Source of the DNA: Alphaproteobacteria bacterium
Lineage (GTDB): Bacteria > Myxococcota_A > UBA796 > CAJQPC01
DNA: 64,000 nucleotides
Direction of reading: 5' to 3'
Assembly: GCA_020632795.1 (NCBI GenBank)
Contig: JACKEV010000006.1
Span: 1,112,501-1,176,500, forward strand
The position numbers were made by a program, and so were the translations under genes. Below, one piece after another: positions 43,551-52,583 of this stretch. The notes under the pieces are model-generated. The model made no database searches. It was not told where the DNA came from and worked only from the letters and a program-made list of their open reading frames with translations. Numbering within the stretch: the first letter of the stretch is position 1; every line of letters starts with the position of its first letter.

Positions 43551-46163
43551 CTACTCGGGATCAGCGGCGATGAGGCTGCGACAGAGCCGGAACCCCAGGT
43601 TGTTCCGGCGGGAGTCCGGCGGCAGGCCCTGGCGGCTGGCGGCGCGGCCCCAGCGGGCGTTGAGGTTCCAGGCGCCCCCGCGGACCGCGCGGGGCTGGGC
43701 GTAGGGCTTGGGGACGGTGTCCTCGGCGGCGGGCGGCTCGGGGTGGGTCGCGAGGAAACCCTTGCGCTCGGGCCCGTAGGGGCGGAAGACGTCCGCGCAC
43801 CACTCCCGCACGCCGCCGGCCAGCCCGTGCACGAAGTAGGGGCTGACGTCGGCGGGGAACTCCTCGGCGGCCGGGGCGCCGGGGTGATCCAGCCGGGAGT
43901 CCTCCATGCAGCAGTAGGCCGGATCGGTGGCCTCTCCCCAGGGGTAGGGCCGCTCGTCGACGCCCCGGGCGGCCTTCTCGCGCTCCAGCTCGCCCGGCAG
44001 GCGCCACGGCAGGCCCGTCCGCGCCCGGTACCAGCGGCAGAAGGCGTTGGCGTCGGTCCAGGTGACGTAGACCACCGGGCTGTCGCTGTCGACGACCACG
44101 TCCGCGCCCCCCTGGGGCAGCACCCAGCGCTCCTGCCCCGGCGCCCAGCGGTACAGGGGCTCGCCCGCCTCCCCGGCGTCGCAGACCCGGGGCACGAAGC
44201 GCTCGGCGACCGAGCGGTGGCCCTTCTTGACCAGATCGTTCAGGAAGATCATGTACTCCCCGTGGGTCACCGGCGCGTCCCGCATCACGTAGTCGTTGAG
44301 CCACAGGCGCTGCCGCCCCAGGCCCGACACGGCCTCGCCGTCCCCTCCCGTGGGGCTCCACCCCGCTGGCACCAGGCGGTCCCCGCTGCGCAGAGCGCCC
44401 TCCGGCGGCAGCCACACCGGGCGGGGGGTGTCCTGGCCCGGCGGCACCAGCGCCCACCGCTCACCGCGCCGGATGCGGAAGGGGAAGCGGACCGCGTCGT
44501 ACCCCTTCGCCTTGATGACCGCGAGGTAGGAGCCCACCGGCAGCGGAAGGTTGCTCAGCGGCGTGCTGCGGACCTGGCCGAAGCCCACCACCGCCAGGCG
44601 CCGGGCCCGGGTGCGGTAGACGAAGAGCTGGGCCTGGGCGTCCCGCGGCAGGGTGTGGAGGTCGAGCACGCCCTCGTTGCGCAGGAAGTCGCGGTGCCGG
44701 CCCTCCGTGTCGTTCTCGGCGAGCAGCTCGGTCAGCTCACGCAGGGCGCGGGCGTCCCCGTCGCGCTCGGCGGCCTCGGCCCGCTCCCGATAGAGGTCCG
44801 CCAGGAAGCGGCCGGCGTCGGGCAGCTCCGGCGCCTGGACCTGGGCGACGCGGGCCTTCGCGGCGATCTCACGCCAGGTCGACGCCACCTGGTCGTGGGC
44901 GTCCTGGGCGTCCTCCTCCAGGGTCCAGACCTTGTCCTTGGTAGCGAGGTCGTCGGTGGGCCGCAGCGCGAGCACGGCGGCGCGGGCCACCTGGGCCTTG
45001 CGGTTGGCCTCCGCCTGCATCTCCACCAGGGAGGCCTTCAGCGCGGCGGCCTCGGAGAGGGACTGCCGCGCGGCGGACCGGGCCCGGGAGCCCTCGATCC
45101 AGGCGGTGATCTCCCGGGCCATCTCGGCGGCGTCCTGGAAGCGGTCGGCCGGGTCCATCGACATGGCCTTGCGCCACAGCTCCACGAGCTGCGGGGGGGC
45201 GTCGACGTGGGTGGGCACCTCGGGGGGACGGCGGCGGACCGCCTTGAGCACCTCGCGGGCCTTGCCGTGGTACGGAAGCCGCCGGTACAGCAGCGTGAAG
45301 AGCACCCCGCCGAGCCCCCAGACGTCCGACCAGGGGCCCATGGACCGGACGTCGCCCCGGGCCTGCTCCGGGGGCATGTAGGCCGGCGTGCCGGCGATGA
45401 CGCCGGGCTGGGAGACCTCCGGGCCCGGGGGCGGCCAGCGGGGGCCGTGCTGGTCCAGGATGGCGTCCTCGACGGTGCGGACGGTGCTGCCGATGACCAT
45501 GGCCAGCCCCCAGTCGACCACCAGGACCTCGCCGTAGTCGCCCACCATGACGTTCTCGGGCTTGAGGTCCCGGTGGACCACCCCCTGGACGTGGGCGTAG
45601 CCCACCGCCTCGCAGGTGACCCGCAGGATCTCGATGAGCCGGCGAAGCGTCCAGCCGGCGTACTCCCCCACCAGGGGCCGGTCCCGGCGGGCGTCGTGGT
45701 AGGTCCTCAGGACCCGGTCGAGGTTCTGGCCCCGAATCTCGGGCATGGCGATGTACCAGCGCCCGTCCGGCAGCCGCCCGAGGTCATAGACCGGCACGAT
45801 CGCCGGGTGCTGGAGTCGCGCGACGATCTGGGCCTCGTGGACGAAGCGCCAGACCATCATCGGGTCGTCGGCCAGCTCCTCGCGCAGGGTCTTGACCGCG
45901 ACGAGGCGCTGCAGGGTGCGGTCCAGGGTACGGCGGACCTCACCCACACCGCCTTTTCCCAGCAAGGTCAGGAGCTTGTAGCGATCGGACCAGGGGGGCA
46001 GCTTCTCCAGCGCGGGCCCCAGCTCAGGCAGGCTGCCCAGGGAGGAGCCGCCGTCGTGGCTCACGACGGGCGAACGTCGCCGCTTCGCGGTCTCCCTGTC
46101 CTTGGGAAACAGCGTAGGGGCCCTGCGGACAGGCCCGTCTGCGTTGCCTCCATCCGGTGGCAT
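43551..46163 (-). CDS. Ser/Thr protein kinase fused to PEGA-like and SUMF1 (FGE-sulfatase) domains
   Basis: 870 residues. Kinase (about 61-335) with LLGKGGVGEV, VAVKTL (Lys91), Glu110, HRDLKPEN (197-204) and DWG in place of DFG (217-219), YMPPEQ in the activation segment. Then a coiled-coil stalk (about 365-500), a PEGA-like beta domain (about 530-580, VGSYLAVIKAKGYDAVRFPF) and a C-terminal formylglycine-generating-enzyme-type domain (about 610-860: DAPVTHGEYMIFLNDL, VVYVTWTDANAFCRWY, GLPWRLPGELEREKAARG, VREWCADVFR, NLGFRLCRS). No transmembrane helix. Such fusions probably sense a ligand through SUMF1. Confidence 0.94.
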   Translation of the reverse strand: MPPDGGNADGPVRRAPTLFPKDRETAKRRRSPVVSHDGGSSLGSLPELGPALEKLPPWSDRYKLLTLLGKGGVGEVRRTLDRTLQRLVAVKTLREELADDPMMVWRFVHEAQIVARLQHPAIVPVYDLGRLPDGRWYIAMPEIRGQNLDRVLRTYHDARRDRPLVGEYAGWTLRRLIEILRVTCEAVGYAHVQGVVHRDLKPENVMVGDYGEVLVVDWGLAMVIGSTVRTVEDAILDQHGPRWPPPGPEVSQPGVIAGTPAYMPPEQARGDVRSMGPWSDVWGLGGVLFTLLYRRLPYHGKAREVLKAVRRRPPEVPTHVDAPPQLVELWRKAMSMDPADRFQDAAEMAREITAWIEGSRARSAARQSLSEAAALKASLVEMQAEANRKAQVARAAVLALRPTDDLATKDKVWTLEEDAQDAHDQVASTWREIAAKARVAQVQAPELPDAGRFLADLYRERAEAAERDGDARALRELTELLAENDTEGRHRDFLRNEGVLDLHTLPRDAQAQLFVYRTRARRLAVVGFGQVRSTPLSNLPLPVGSYLAVIKAKGYDAVRFPFRIRRGERWALVPPGQDTPRPVWLPPEGALRSGDRLVPAGWSPTGGDGEAVSGLGRQRLWLNDYVMRDAPVTHGEYMIFLNDLVKKGHRSVAERFVPRVCDAGEAGEPLYRWAPGQERWVLPQGGADVVVDSDSPVVYVTWTDANAFCRWYRARTGLPWRLPGELEREKAARGVDERPYPWGEATDPAYCCMEDSRLDHPGAPAAEEFPADVSPYFVHGLAGGVREWCADVFRPYGPERKGFLATHPEPPAAEDTVPKPYAQPRAVRGGAWNLNARWGRAASRQGLPPDSRRNNLGFRLCRSLIAADPE

Positions 46164-46238
46164 CGAGCCTAGCGTAACACCACGGCGGTCCGGATGAGGT
46201 CATGCTACCTTGGGGTCCACAAGGAGCGAGGAGCCGCG

Positions 46239-47717
46239 ATGCGCGTGATGGTCACCTACCCTCCCCTGGAGGGCAAGGGCAGCCCGATGTTGACGCAGAA
46301 CCGTCAATTTCAGTGGTTTCACGAGCCGAGCTACCTCTACCCCTGCGTGCCGGCCTCGGCGGTGACCTACCTGCGGGAGCTGGGCCACGAGGTCTGCTGG
46401 AACGACTGCATCGCCGAGCAGAAGTCCTGGCCTCAGTTCCTCCGCTTGCTGGACGACTTCCAGCCCGAGCTGGTCGCGATGGAGACCAAGTCTCCGGTCG
46501 TCCGCCAGCACTGGGCGCTGGTCGAGCGCATCCGCCAGCGCGTCCCCGGGGTCCGGGTGGTCCTGTTCGGCGACCACATCGCCGGCAACCCCGACGAGAC
46601 GATGGAGCACTCCAGCGTCGACTACTGCATCACCGGCGGGGACTACGACTTCTCGCTCGCCGACCTGGCCGCGCACCTCACCCGGGGCGACCCCCTGCCC
46701 GGCGGCTTCCTGGCCCGAAACGACGACGGCACCTGGACGAACACCGGCCCCTACAAGGGCACGCGCAGCCTGGAGTCCCTGCCGTTCATCGACCGCGACC
46801 TCACGAACGCCCACCTGTACTTCGAGAAGTGGAAGAAGCGGCTCCCGTTCATGTGGACGATGGCCGGCCGGGACTGCCCTTACGGCCGCTGCACCTTCTG
46901 CTCGTGGACGGTCACCTACCCGCGCTTCTCCACGGTCAGCCCCGAGCACCTCTGCGATGAGATGGAGATGCTCATCGCGCGTCATGGCGCGCGTGAGATC
47001 TTCGACGACACGGGCGCGCTGCCGACGGGCAACTGGCTGATCCGCCTCTGCAACGAGATGATCGGCCGCCGCATCAACGAGCAGGTCATCTTCGACTGCA
47101 ACTTCAGGTTCGACTATTTCACCGAGAAGAACGTCCACCTGATGAAGCGGGCCGGCTTTCGCAAGCTCATCCTGGGCATCGAGTCCGCGAGCGAGCGGAC
47201 CATCGACATCCTGGACAAATCCTTGACGCGTGAGCAGATCGTCGAGGGCTGCCGGATGGCGTCGATGGCGGGTCTCCAGCCCCACCTCACCCTGATGGTG
47301 GGCTACCCGTGGGAGACCCGCGAGGACGCCTACGAGACCCTGGAGCTGGCCCGCTACCTCATGCACAACGGCCTGGCCCACCACCTCCAGGCCACCGTGG
47401 TGATGCCCTATCCCGGCACCCCGCTGTTCGATCTCTGCCAGCGCAACGGCTGGATCCGCTTCGAGCCCACCCAGTACGAGCGCTACGACATGACCGAGCC
47501 GGTCTGCGTCCTGACCGACATGGACCAGGAGGAGGTCGTGCGCATGGCGGGGCAGTTCTACAAGCTCTACCTGCACCCGAAGTTCCTCGCGCACCAGCTC
47601 CGGGAGCTGCGCTCGCCCGAGGACCTGGACTACATGGCCCGGGGGGCGAAGGCGATCTGGGGGCACATCAAGGACTTCGCGAAGATCCGCCCCTGGACGT
47701 CGGCCGCCGCGAAGTAG
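46239..47717 (+). CDS. B12-binding-type radical SAM protein
   Basis: 492 residues from ATG 46239 behind GGAG; the in-frame start 15 codons earlier has no RBS. The N-terminal region (about 1-155) resembles a cobalamin-binding fold (MVTYPPLEGKGS, VVLFGDHIAGNPDE) without the DxHxxG motif. The radical SAM core (about 205-420) has an iron-sulfur motif CPYGRCTFC (Cys213, 218, 221; CX4CX2C), then LILGIESASERTIDILDKS and MVGYPWETRED. Product not predictable; neighbours give no clear pathway. Confidence 0.9.
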   Translation: MRVMVTYPPLEGKGSPMLTQNRQFQWFHEPSYLYPCVPASAVTYLRELGHEVCWNDCIAEQKSWPQFLRLLDDFQPELVAMETKSPVVRQHWALVERIRQRVPGVRVVLFGDHIAGNPDETMEHSSVDYCITGGDYDFSLADLAAHLTRGDPLPGGFLARNDDGTWTNTGPYKGTRSLESLPFIDRDLTNAHLYFEKWKKRLPFMWTMAGRDCPYGRCTFCSWTVTYPRFSTVSPEHLCDEMEMLIARHGAREIFDDTGALPTGNWLIRLCNEMIGRRINEQVIFDCNFRFDYFTEKNVHLMKRAGFRKLILGIESASERTIDILDKSLTREQIVEGCRMASMAGLQPHLTLMVGYPWETREDAYETLELARYLMHNGLAHHLQATVVMPYPGTPLFDLCQRNGWIRFEPTQYERYDMTEPVCVLTDMDQEEVVRMAGQFYKLYLHPKFLAHQLRELRSPEDLDYMARGAKAIWGHIKDFAKIRPWTSAAAK

Positions 47718-47754
47718 CGGGCTGTGACAGAATGCCTCCTCGCCGGAGGCACAC

Positions 47755-48831
47755 ATGGGCACACATCGGGTCGGCATCCTCACCGGGGGCGGCGACGCGC
47801 CGGGCTTGAACGCGGTGCTGCGGGCGTTCGTGAAGCGCGCGGTCGGGCAGCTCCGCTGGGACGTGATCGGGATCGAGGACTCGTTCAACGGCCTGCTGGA
47901 GCGGCCGTTCCGGGTGGTCGACATGACCCTCAAGAGCTGCTCGGGGCTGCTGGCCCGGGGCGGCACGGTGCTGGGCACCACCAACCGGGGTGACCCCTTC
48001 TCCTTCGGCCCCGACAAGCGGGACCGCACCGCTGAGATCGTGGACGCGATGGCCGACCTGGACCTGGAGGGCCTGGTGGTCATCGGCGGCGATGGCACCC
48101 AGAAGATCGGCCTGCGCATGATGCGGGAGCGCGGGGTGAAGGTGGTCGGCGTGCCCAAGACCATCGACAACGACCTCTCGGCCACCGACACCACCTTCGG
48201 CTTCCACTCGGCGGTGAGCGTGGCCACCGAGGCCCTCGACCGCCTGCACACCACCGCCGAGTCCCACGACCGGGTGATGCTCCTGGAGGTCATGGGCCGG
48301 GACGCCGGGCACATCGCGCTGCACGCCGGCCTCGCCGGGGGCGCGGACTGCATCGTCATCCCCGAGATCCCCTACGACGTCGACCGCATCTGCCGGAAGA
48401 TCGACAAGCGGCGCGGCGTGGGGCGCATGTTCACGTTGATCGTGGTCGCCGAGGGCGCCACCCCCAGGCAGGGCGCCGCCGACGCGGGGGTGGAGCACGG
48501 CGCCAAGGGCCGCATCCTGCCCGGCGGGGCCAGCATGGCCCTGGCCCGCGCCCTGGCCGAGCGGCGGGAGGTCGACGTCCGGGTGACCGTGCTGGGTCAC
48601 CTCCAGCGCGGCGGCAGCCCCATCCCCTACGACCGCATCCTGGCCACCCGGCTGGGCGTGGGCGCGGTGGACCTGGTGGACCAGGAGCGCTGGGGCGAGA
48701 TCACCGTGCTGCGTGACGGGCATGTGATCGGCGTGCCCATCGAGGACGCGGTGCGGGTGTACCGCCGGGTCGACCCCGCTGGGGAGATGGTGCGGACCGC
48801 CCGCGCGGTCGGCATCGAGTTCGGCGGCTGA
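47755..48831 (+). CDS. pfkA: 6-phosphofructokinase (group III-type)
   Basis: 358 residues. Phosphorylates fructose-6-phosphate in glycolysis. Nucleotide loop ILTGGGDAPGLNAVLR, GGDGTQ (111-116), PKTIDND (134-140) with catalytic Asp, and MGRDAGHIALHAGLAGGAD. Residue combination Gly114/Lys135, equal to Gly104/Lys124 of E. coli, is that of group III PFKs, whose donor may be ATP or, rarely, PPi; ATP is the likelier choice. Follows the radical SAM gene by 37 bases. Confidence 0.94.
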   Translation: MGTHRVGILTGGGDAPGLNAVLRAFVKRAVGQLRWDVIGIEDSFNGLLERPFRVVDMTLKSCSGLLARGGTVLGTTNRGDPFSFGPDKRDRTAEIVDAMADLDLEGLVVIGGDGTQKIGLRMMRERGVKVVGVPKTIDNDLSATDTTFGFHSAVSVATEALDRLHTTAESHDRVMLLEVMGRDAGHIALHAGLAGGADCIVIPEIPYDVDRICRKIDKRRGVGRMFTLIVVAEGATPRQGAADAGVEHGAKGRILPGGASMALARALAERREVDVRVTVLGHLQRGGSPIPYDRILATRLGVGAVDLVDQERWGEITVLRDGHVIGVPIEDAVRVYRRVDPAGEMVRTARAVGIEFGG

Positions 48832-48870
48832 CTCCGCGGGGACGCCCTGGAGCGGGGGTCGCTCAGTCGC

Positions 48871-49698
48871 CTACCAGACGCTGGCCCGGACCCGGATCGG
48901 CTCGGCCGCATGATGCTGCTCGGCGACCTGGACCTGGACCTGCTCGGCGCCCAGCTCCTTCAACGTGCGGGTGGCCTGGGTCAGGGCCTTGGTCGCGCTG
49001 TTGTTCTTCTCGGAGAGGTGCGCCAGCACGAGGTGCTTGAGGGAGGGCGTGAGGCCGGCGCTGAGGAGCTGCGAGGCCTGCTCGTTGGAGAGGTGGCCGT
49101 GGTTGGAGCGGATCCGCTGCTTGAGGTGCCAGGGATAGGGGCCGTCCAGCAGCATCTCGATGTCGTGGTTGTACTCCAGGGCCAGCGCGTCGAGGCCCTG
49201 GATCTTGCGGGTCACCAGCGCCGTGGGCCGCCCCAGATCCGTCACCACGCCCACCGAGACGTCCCCCACCTGCAAGCGGTAGGCCACCGGGTCGACCACG
49301 TCGTGCGGGATCGTGAACGGGTCGACCTCGATGTGACGGACCCGGAACGTCTCCCCCGCGCGGATGACCTCGGCGGAGTCCGGCAGGCACTGGTCGGGGC
49401 AGGCGTCCAGGGTGCCAGCGGTCATGTAGAACGGCACATAGCGGCCAGCGCGCTGCTGGAGCCGCCCGCTCAGCACCCGGGCGGCGCCGACGTGATCGGT
49501 GTGCTCGTGGGTGATGAGGACCGCGTCGATGGGGGCGTCCTTGAGCCCCACATCCTCCATCCGCTTGAGGATCTGCTTCGTGGACACGCCACAGTCGATC
49601 AGGACCCCCGCGCTGCCGTCACCCACGTAGGTGCAGTTGCCGGAGGACCCCGAGGAGAGGACGGTGAAGAGGACGTCGCGTTGGAAGAGGCTGTTCAT
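48871..49698 (-). CDS. MBL-fold metallo-hydrolase (YycJ/WalJ-like)
   Basis: 275 residues, cytoplasmic. Begins VLSSGSSGNCTYVGDGSAGV, then LIDCGVSTKQILKRM and the metal motif ITHEHTDHVGAARVL (HxHxDH). Further ligands: IPHDVVDPVAY, GVVTDLG, ALEYNHDIEML and HLVLAHLSEKNN. This pattern fits the WalJ/YycJ family, linked to DNA-replication or cell-envelope functions; its substrate is not known. Three-base-spaced from no partner; upstream gap of 147 bases. Confidence 0.9.
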   Translation of the reverse strand: MNSLFQRDVLFTVLSSGSSGNCTYVGDGSAGVLIDCGVSTKQILKRMEDVGLKDAPIDAVLITHEHTDHVGAARVLSGRLQQRAGRYVPFYMTAGTLDACPDQCLPDSAEVIRAGETFRVRHIEVDPFTIPHDVVDPVAYRLQVGDVSVGVVTDLGRPTALVTRKIQGLDALALEYNHDIEMLLDGPYPWHLKQRIRSNHGHLSNEQASQLLSAGLTPSLKHLVLAHLSEKNNSATKALTQATRTLKELGAEQVQVQVAEQHHAAEPIRVRASVW

Positions 49699-49787
49699 GG
49701 CTCGCGGGGGATGGGGGGCGCGTGTGCCCCGATGGCACTCAAACAGTAACCGCGAGGATGGGCCCGGAGATGTCCTGCGGACAGGGT

Positions 49788-49805
49788 CGGACCACCGTTG
49801 GTCCG
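49788..49805. terminator. Possible hairpin terminator after the SH3-like gene
   Basis: CGGACCA-ccgt-TGGTCCG, a perfect 7-bp stem with a 4-base loop, in the 147-base gap between the minus-strand genes ending at 49846 and starting at 49698. No U-run follows, so function is uncertain. Confidence 0.3.
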
Positions 49806-49845
49806 GGGGCCGGACAGTTTCTGGTCTGCGAGCGGCGGCGGTGGG

Positions 49846-50130
49846 TCAACGCGGGGTGAACGGCAGGCCCACCGGCGGCGGGTCGGCCTCGGTCTCGGGG
49901 GCGACGTCGGTGATGAGCGCGGCGTCCACCCAGCCGAAGGTGCCGCGGATGTACAGCCGCACCTCGTCGCCGCGGCGCGTGACCAGCTGCACCTTCTCGT
50001 CGGTGGCCACGGCCTTGACCACCACGTTGGCGTCGGTCCCGGCCGGCCAGCGGTTGAGGTCGGCGGCCTGGGTCATCCACACATCCTCGGCATGGGCGGC
50101 CGAGACCAGCGTCAGGAGCAGCATGAGCAC
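49846..50130 (-). CDS. Small exported SH3-like protein
   Basis: 94 residues from GTG 50130, chosen because AAGGAGG sits six bases upstream; ATG 50156 and ATG 50124 are poorer. Signal peptide LMLLLTLVSAAHA-E with an A-x-A site. The mature part is a compact bacterial SH3-like strand set (NVVVKAVATDEKVQLVTRRG, YIRGTFGWVDAALI) and a Pro-rich tail. Probably periplasmic, perhaps wall- or protein-binding. Not part of the Mla operon, which starts divergently at 50203. Confidence 0.75.
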   Translation of the reverse strand: MLMLLLTLVSAAHAEDVWMTQAADLNRWPAGTDANVVVKAVATDEKVQLVTRRGDEVRLYIRGTFGWVDAALITDVAPETEADPPPVGLPFTPR

Positions 50131-50202
50131 GAGGCACCTCCTTCGAGCGGCTCTCATAACGCCGGCTTCCCTGGGACGCCCGGATCGCATACGTTCAACG
50201 GC

Positions 50203-50949
50203 GTGGAAGCCCTCGTCGCCATCGGAAGGTTCGGCATCTTCGCGGGCCAGGTGCTCTCCAGGCTGGTGCTGGGGCCGCGCTACCTGTCCGCGTTCTGGCG
50301 CCACACCCACAACGTCGTGCTGCGCTGCATGCTGCCGGTGGTCGCGGTGGTGTTCCCCTTCGGCATGGTCATCGCGCTCCAGGGGCTGGACATCTTCAAG
50401 ATGTTCGGCGCCCAGCGCATGCTGGCCTCGCTCATCTCGGTGACGGTGCTGCGGGAGCTGTCCCCGGTGCTGGCCTCGGTGCTGGTGGCCGCCCAGGGCG
50501 GCAGCGCCTTCGCCGCCGAGCTGGGCTCGATGCGCATCAAGGAGGAGCTGGACGCCACCGAGGTCATGGCGGTCGACGGCCTCGCCTTCCACGTCCTGCC
50601 CCGGGTGCTGGCGCTGACCCTCGCCTGCCCCCTGCTGAACATGATGGGCTCGATCGCCGGCATCGCGGGCGGCTTCTTCACCGCCGTGCTGCTCAAGGGC
50701 GAGCAGGCCGGCGTGTTCCTGGCCGAGCTGTGGGCCTTCACCGACTGGACCGACCTGTGGGGCGGGCTGCTCAAGACCACCGTCTTCGGCATGATCATCG
50801 GGCTGATGAGCTGCTACCTGGGCTACAACGCCCGGGGCGGCGCTGCGGGCGTGGGCCGGGCGGTCAACAACACCGTCGTGTACTCGGTGCTGGTCTTCAT
50901 CACCGCCAACTACTTCATGACCTCGGCCATCTTCGGGACCACCGGATGA
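50203..50949 (+). CDS. MlaE-family ABC transporter permease, first copy
   Basis: 248 residues from GTG 50203. Family marks: FGMVIALQGLDIF, SVTVLRELSPVLASVLVAAQ, then AELGSMRIKEELDATEVMAV, and the closing GYNARGGAAGVGRAVNNTVV; about five membrane segments. Permease of a lipid transporter that moves phospholipids between membranes. Overlaps the second permease by four bases; the two copies are clearly paralogous but quite different, so they likely form a heterodimer. Confidence 0.93.
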   Translation: MEALVAIGRFGIFAGQVLSRLVLGPRYLSAFWRHTHNVVLRCMLPVVAVVFPFGMVIALQGLDIFKMFGAQRMLASLISVTVLRELSPVLASVLVAAQGGSAFAAELGSMRIKEELDATEVMAVDGLAFHVLPRVLALTLACPLLNMMGSIAGIAGGFFTAVLLKGEQAGVFLAELWAFTDWTDLWGGLLKTTVFGMIIGLMSCYLGYNARGGAAGVGRAVNNTVVYSVLVFITANYFMTSAIFGTTG

Positions 50950-51710
50950 TCGCGCTGGCCGAGACCCTGTTCTTCGTCCCGCTGGAGGCCATCGGGCGCT
51001 TCGGCCTGTTCTGCCTGGCCTTCCTTCGGGCCGCCCTGCGGCGCCCGCCGCCGGTGGGGCAGACCTTCCAGCACGCCTACGGCATCGGGGTCCGCTCGCT
51101 GCCCATCCTGGTGGTCATCGCCAGCTTCGTGGGCACCAACCTCGCGCTCCAGGGCTACAACGCCTTCCGGCCGCTGGGGGGCCAGAAGCTGGTGGGCATG
51201 TTCGTGGCGCTCGCCGGGGTGCGCGAGCTGGCCCCCATCATCGCCGCCGCCATGATCGCGGCGAAGGCCGGCACCGAGATGGCCAGCCAGATCGCGGTCA
51301 TGCGCATCCGCGAGCAGATCGACGCCCTGGAGGTCATGGCGGTCAACCCCTACTGGTACCTCATCACCCCGCGCCTGCTGGGCATCGTGGTCGTGATGCC
51401 CGCGCTCACCGCCATCGCCACCTTCGTGATGGTCGCGGCCAGCTACCTGGTGGCGGTCTACCAGCTCGGGCTCAACGGCACGCAGTTCATGGAGTTCGCC
51501 GTGGCCGCCGCCGACCCCTTCGACCTGCTGTGGGGCGGCATCAAGGCGATGATCTTCGCGGTGATCATCTGCATGGTGAGCTGCTACAACGGCTTCAACT
51601 CCGAGGGCGGGCCCGAGGGCGTGGGCGCGGCCACCAACCGCGCGGTGGTGCTCTCGGCGGTGGCCTGCGTCATCCTCAACTACTTCCTGAGCGAGCTGGT
51701 CTACGGATGA
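50946..51710 (+). CDS. MlaE-family ABC transporter permease, second copy
   Basis: 254 residues. Motifs FVGTNLALQGYNAF, LAGVRELAPIIAAAMIAAKA, then ASQIAVMRIREQIDALEVMA and GFNSEGGPEGVGAATNRAVV, as in MlaE/YrbE. Starts within the stop of the first permease (ATGA). The coupling-helix segment IREQIDALEVMA is the piece that contacts the ATPase in MlaE proteins. Confidence 0.93.
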   Translation: MIALAETLFFVPLEAIGRFGLFCLAFLRAALRRPPPVGQTFQHAYGIGVRSLPILVVIASFVGTNLALQGYNAFRPLGGQKLVGMFVALAGVRELAPIIAAAMIAAKAGTEMASQIAVMRIREQIDALEVMAVNPYWYLITPRLLGIVVVMPALTAIATFVMVAASYLVAVYQLGLNGTQFMEFAVAAADPFDLLWGGIKAMIFAVIICMVSCYNGFNSEGGPEGVGAATNRAVVLSAVACVILNYFLSELVYG

Positions 51711-51734
51711 CCGGCGGTGATGTGACGATCGGCG

Positions 51735-51764
51735 TTTACCCCCACCCCGGATCCGTGCTATTTC
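51735..51764 (+). promoter_or_regulatory. Possible internal promoter before mlaF-mlaD
   Basis: TTTACC (51735-51740) and TATTTC (51759-51764), 18 bases apart, in the 84-base gap between the second permease and the ATPase gene. A T-rich run follows. Weak matches; could instead be a pause site. Confidence 0.25.
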
Positions 51765-51794
51765 TTTTTTCAATCGGCGTTGAAGTGAGCCCGC

Positions 51795-52574
51795 GTGATC
51801 GAGCTTCGTGACCTGCGCAAATCCTTCGGGGACCTCGTGGTCCTCGACGGGGTCTCCCTGCGCTTCGAACTGGGTCACACCACCGCCATCATCGGGCCCT
51901 CCGGGACGGGCAAGTCGGTGCTGCTCAAGCACCTCGTGGGGCTCATGAGGCCCGACAGCGGCCAGGTGATGTGCTTCGGCACCGACATGGCCATCGCCAC
52001 CGAGCGGGAGATGTTCGCGGTGCGCCGCCGCTTCGGCATGCTCTTCCAGGAGGGCGCGCTGTTCGACTCCATGAGCGTGGGCGAGAACGTCGAGTTCCCG
52101 CTGGTCCACCACCACAAGCAGCTCTCCGCCGCCGAGCGCCGCGACCGGGTGGACGAGGTGCTGGAGCAGGTGGGCCTCCCGGGCTTCTACGATCGCATCC
52201 CCGGGCGGCTCTCCGGCGGGCAGCGCAAGCGGGTGGGGCTGGCCCGCGCCATCGTGGGCAAGCCCGAGGTCGTGCTCTTCGACGAGCCCAACAGCGGCCT
52301 CGATCCGATGACCTCCAACTCGATCGACGCGCTGATCTGCGAGATGAAGGAGGCCCTGGGCATCACCTTCATCGTGATCTCCCACGACATCGTGGGGGTG
52401 CTCAACGTGGCCGACTACGTCGGCATGCTCTACGGCGGGCACCTCGTCGAGTACGGCACCTGCGACGACCTGGTCCGCAGCGACCAGCCCATCGTCCGCC
52501 AGTTCCTGCGTCGGAACGTGGCTCTGCCCGAGCGCGCGGGCGAGGTGGTCCGCTTGCCGGCGTATTCGGGTTAA
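51795..52574 (+). CDS. MlaF-like ABC ATPase of the lipid transporter
   Basis: 259 residues, GTG start at 51795. Walker A GPSGTGKSV, Q loop LFQEGALFDSMSVGENVEFP (MlaF-like), signature LSGGQRKRVGLARAI, Walker B VLFDEPNSGLD and H loop ISHDIVGV. The motif set matches the MCE-transport ATPase family. Nine bases before the MCE-domain gene. Confidence 0.94.
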   Translation: MIELRDLRKSFGDLVVLDGVSLRFELGHTTAIIGPSGTGKSVLLKHLVGLMRPDSGQVMCFGTDMAIATEREMFAVRRRFGMLFQEGALFDSMSVGENVEFPLVHHHKQLSAAERRDRVDEVLEQVGLPGFYDRIPGRLSGGQRKRVGLARAIVGKPEVVLFDEPNSGLDPMTSNSIDALICEMKEALGITFIVISHDIVGVLNVADYVGMLYGGHLVEYGTCDDLVRSDQPIVRQFLRRNVALPERAGEVVRLPAYSG

Positions 52575-52583
52575 GGGGGCACG

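Noticed and set aside
46200..48359. Minus-strand frame over radical SAM and pfkA genes
   Set aside because: Composition is typical of a high-GC antisense frame; both plus-strand genes have full sets of catalytic motifs.
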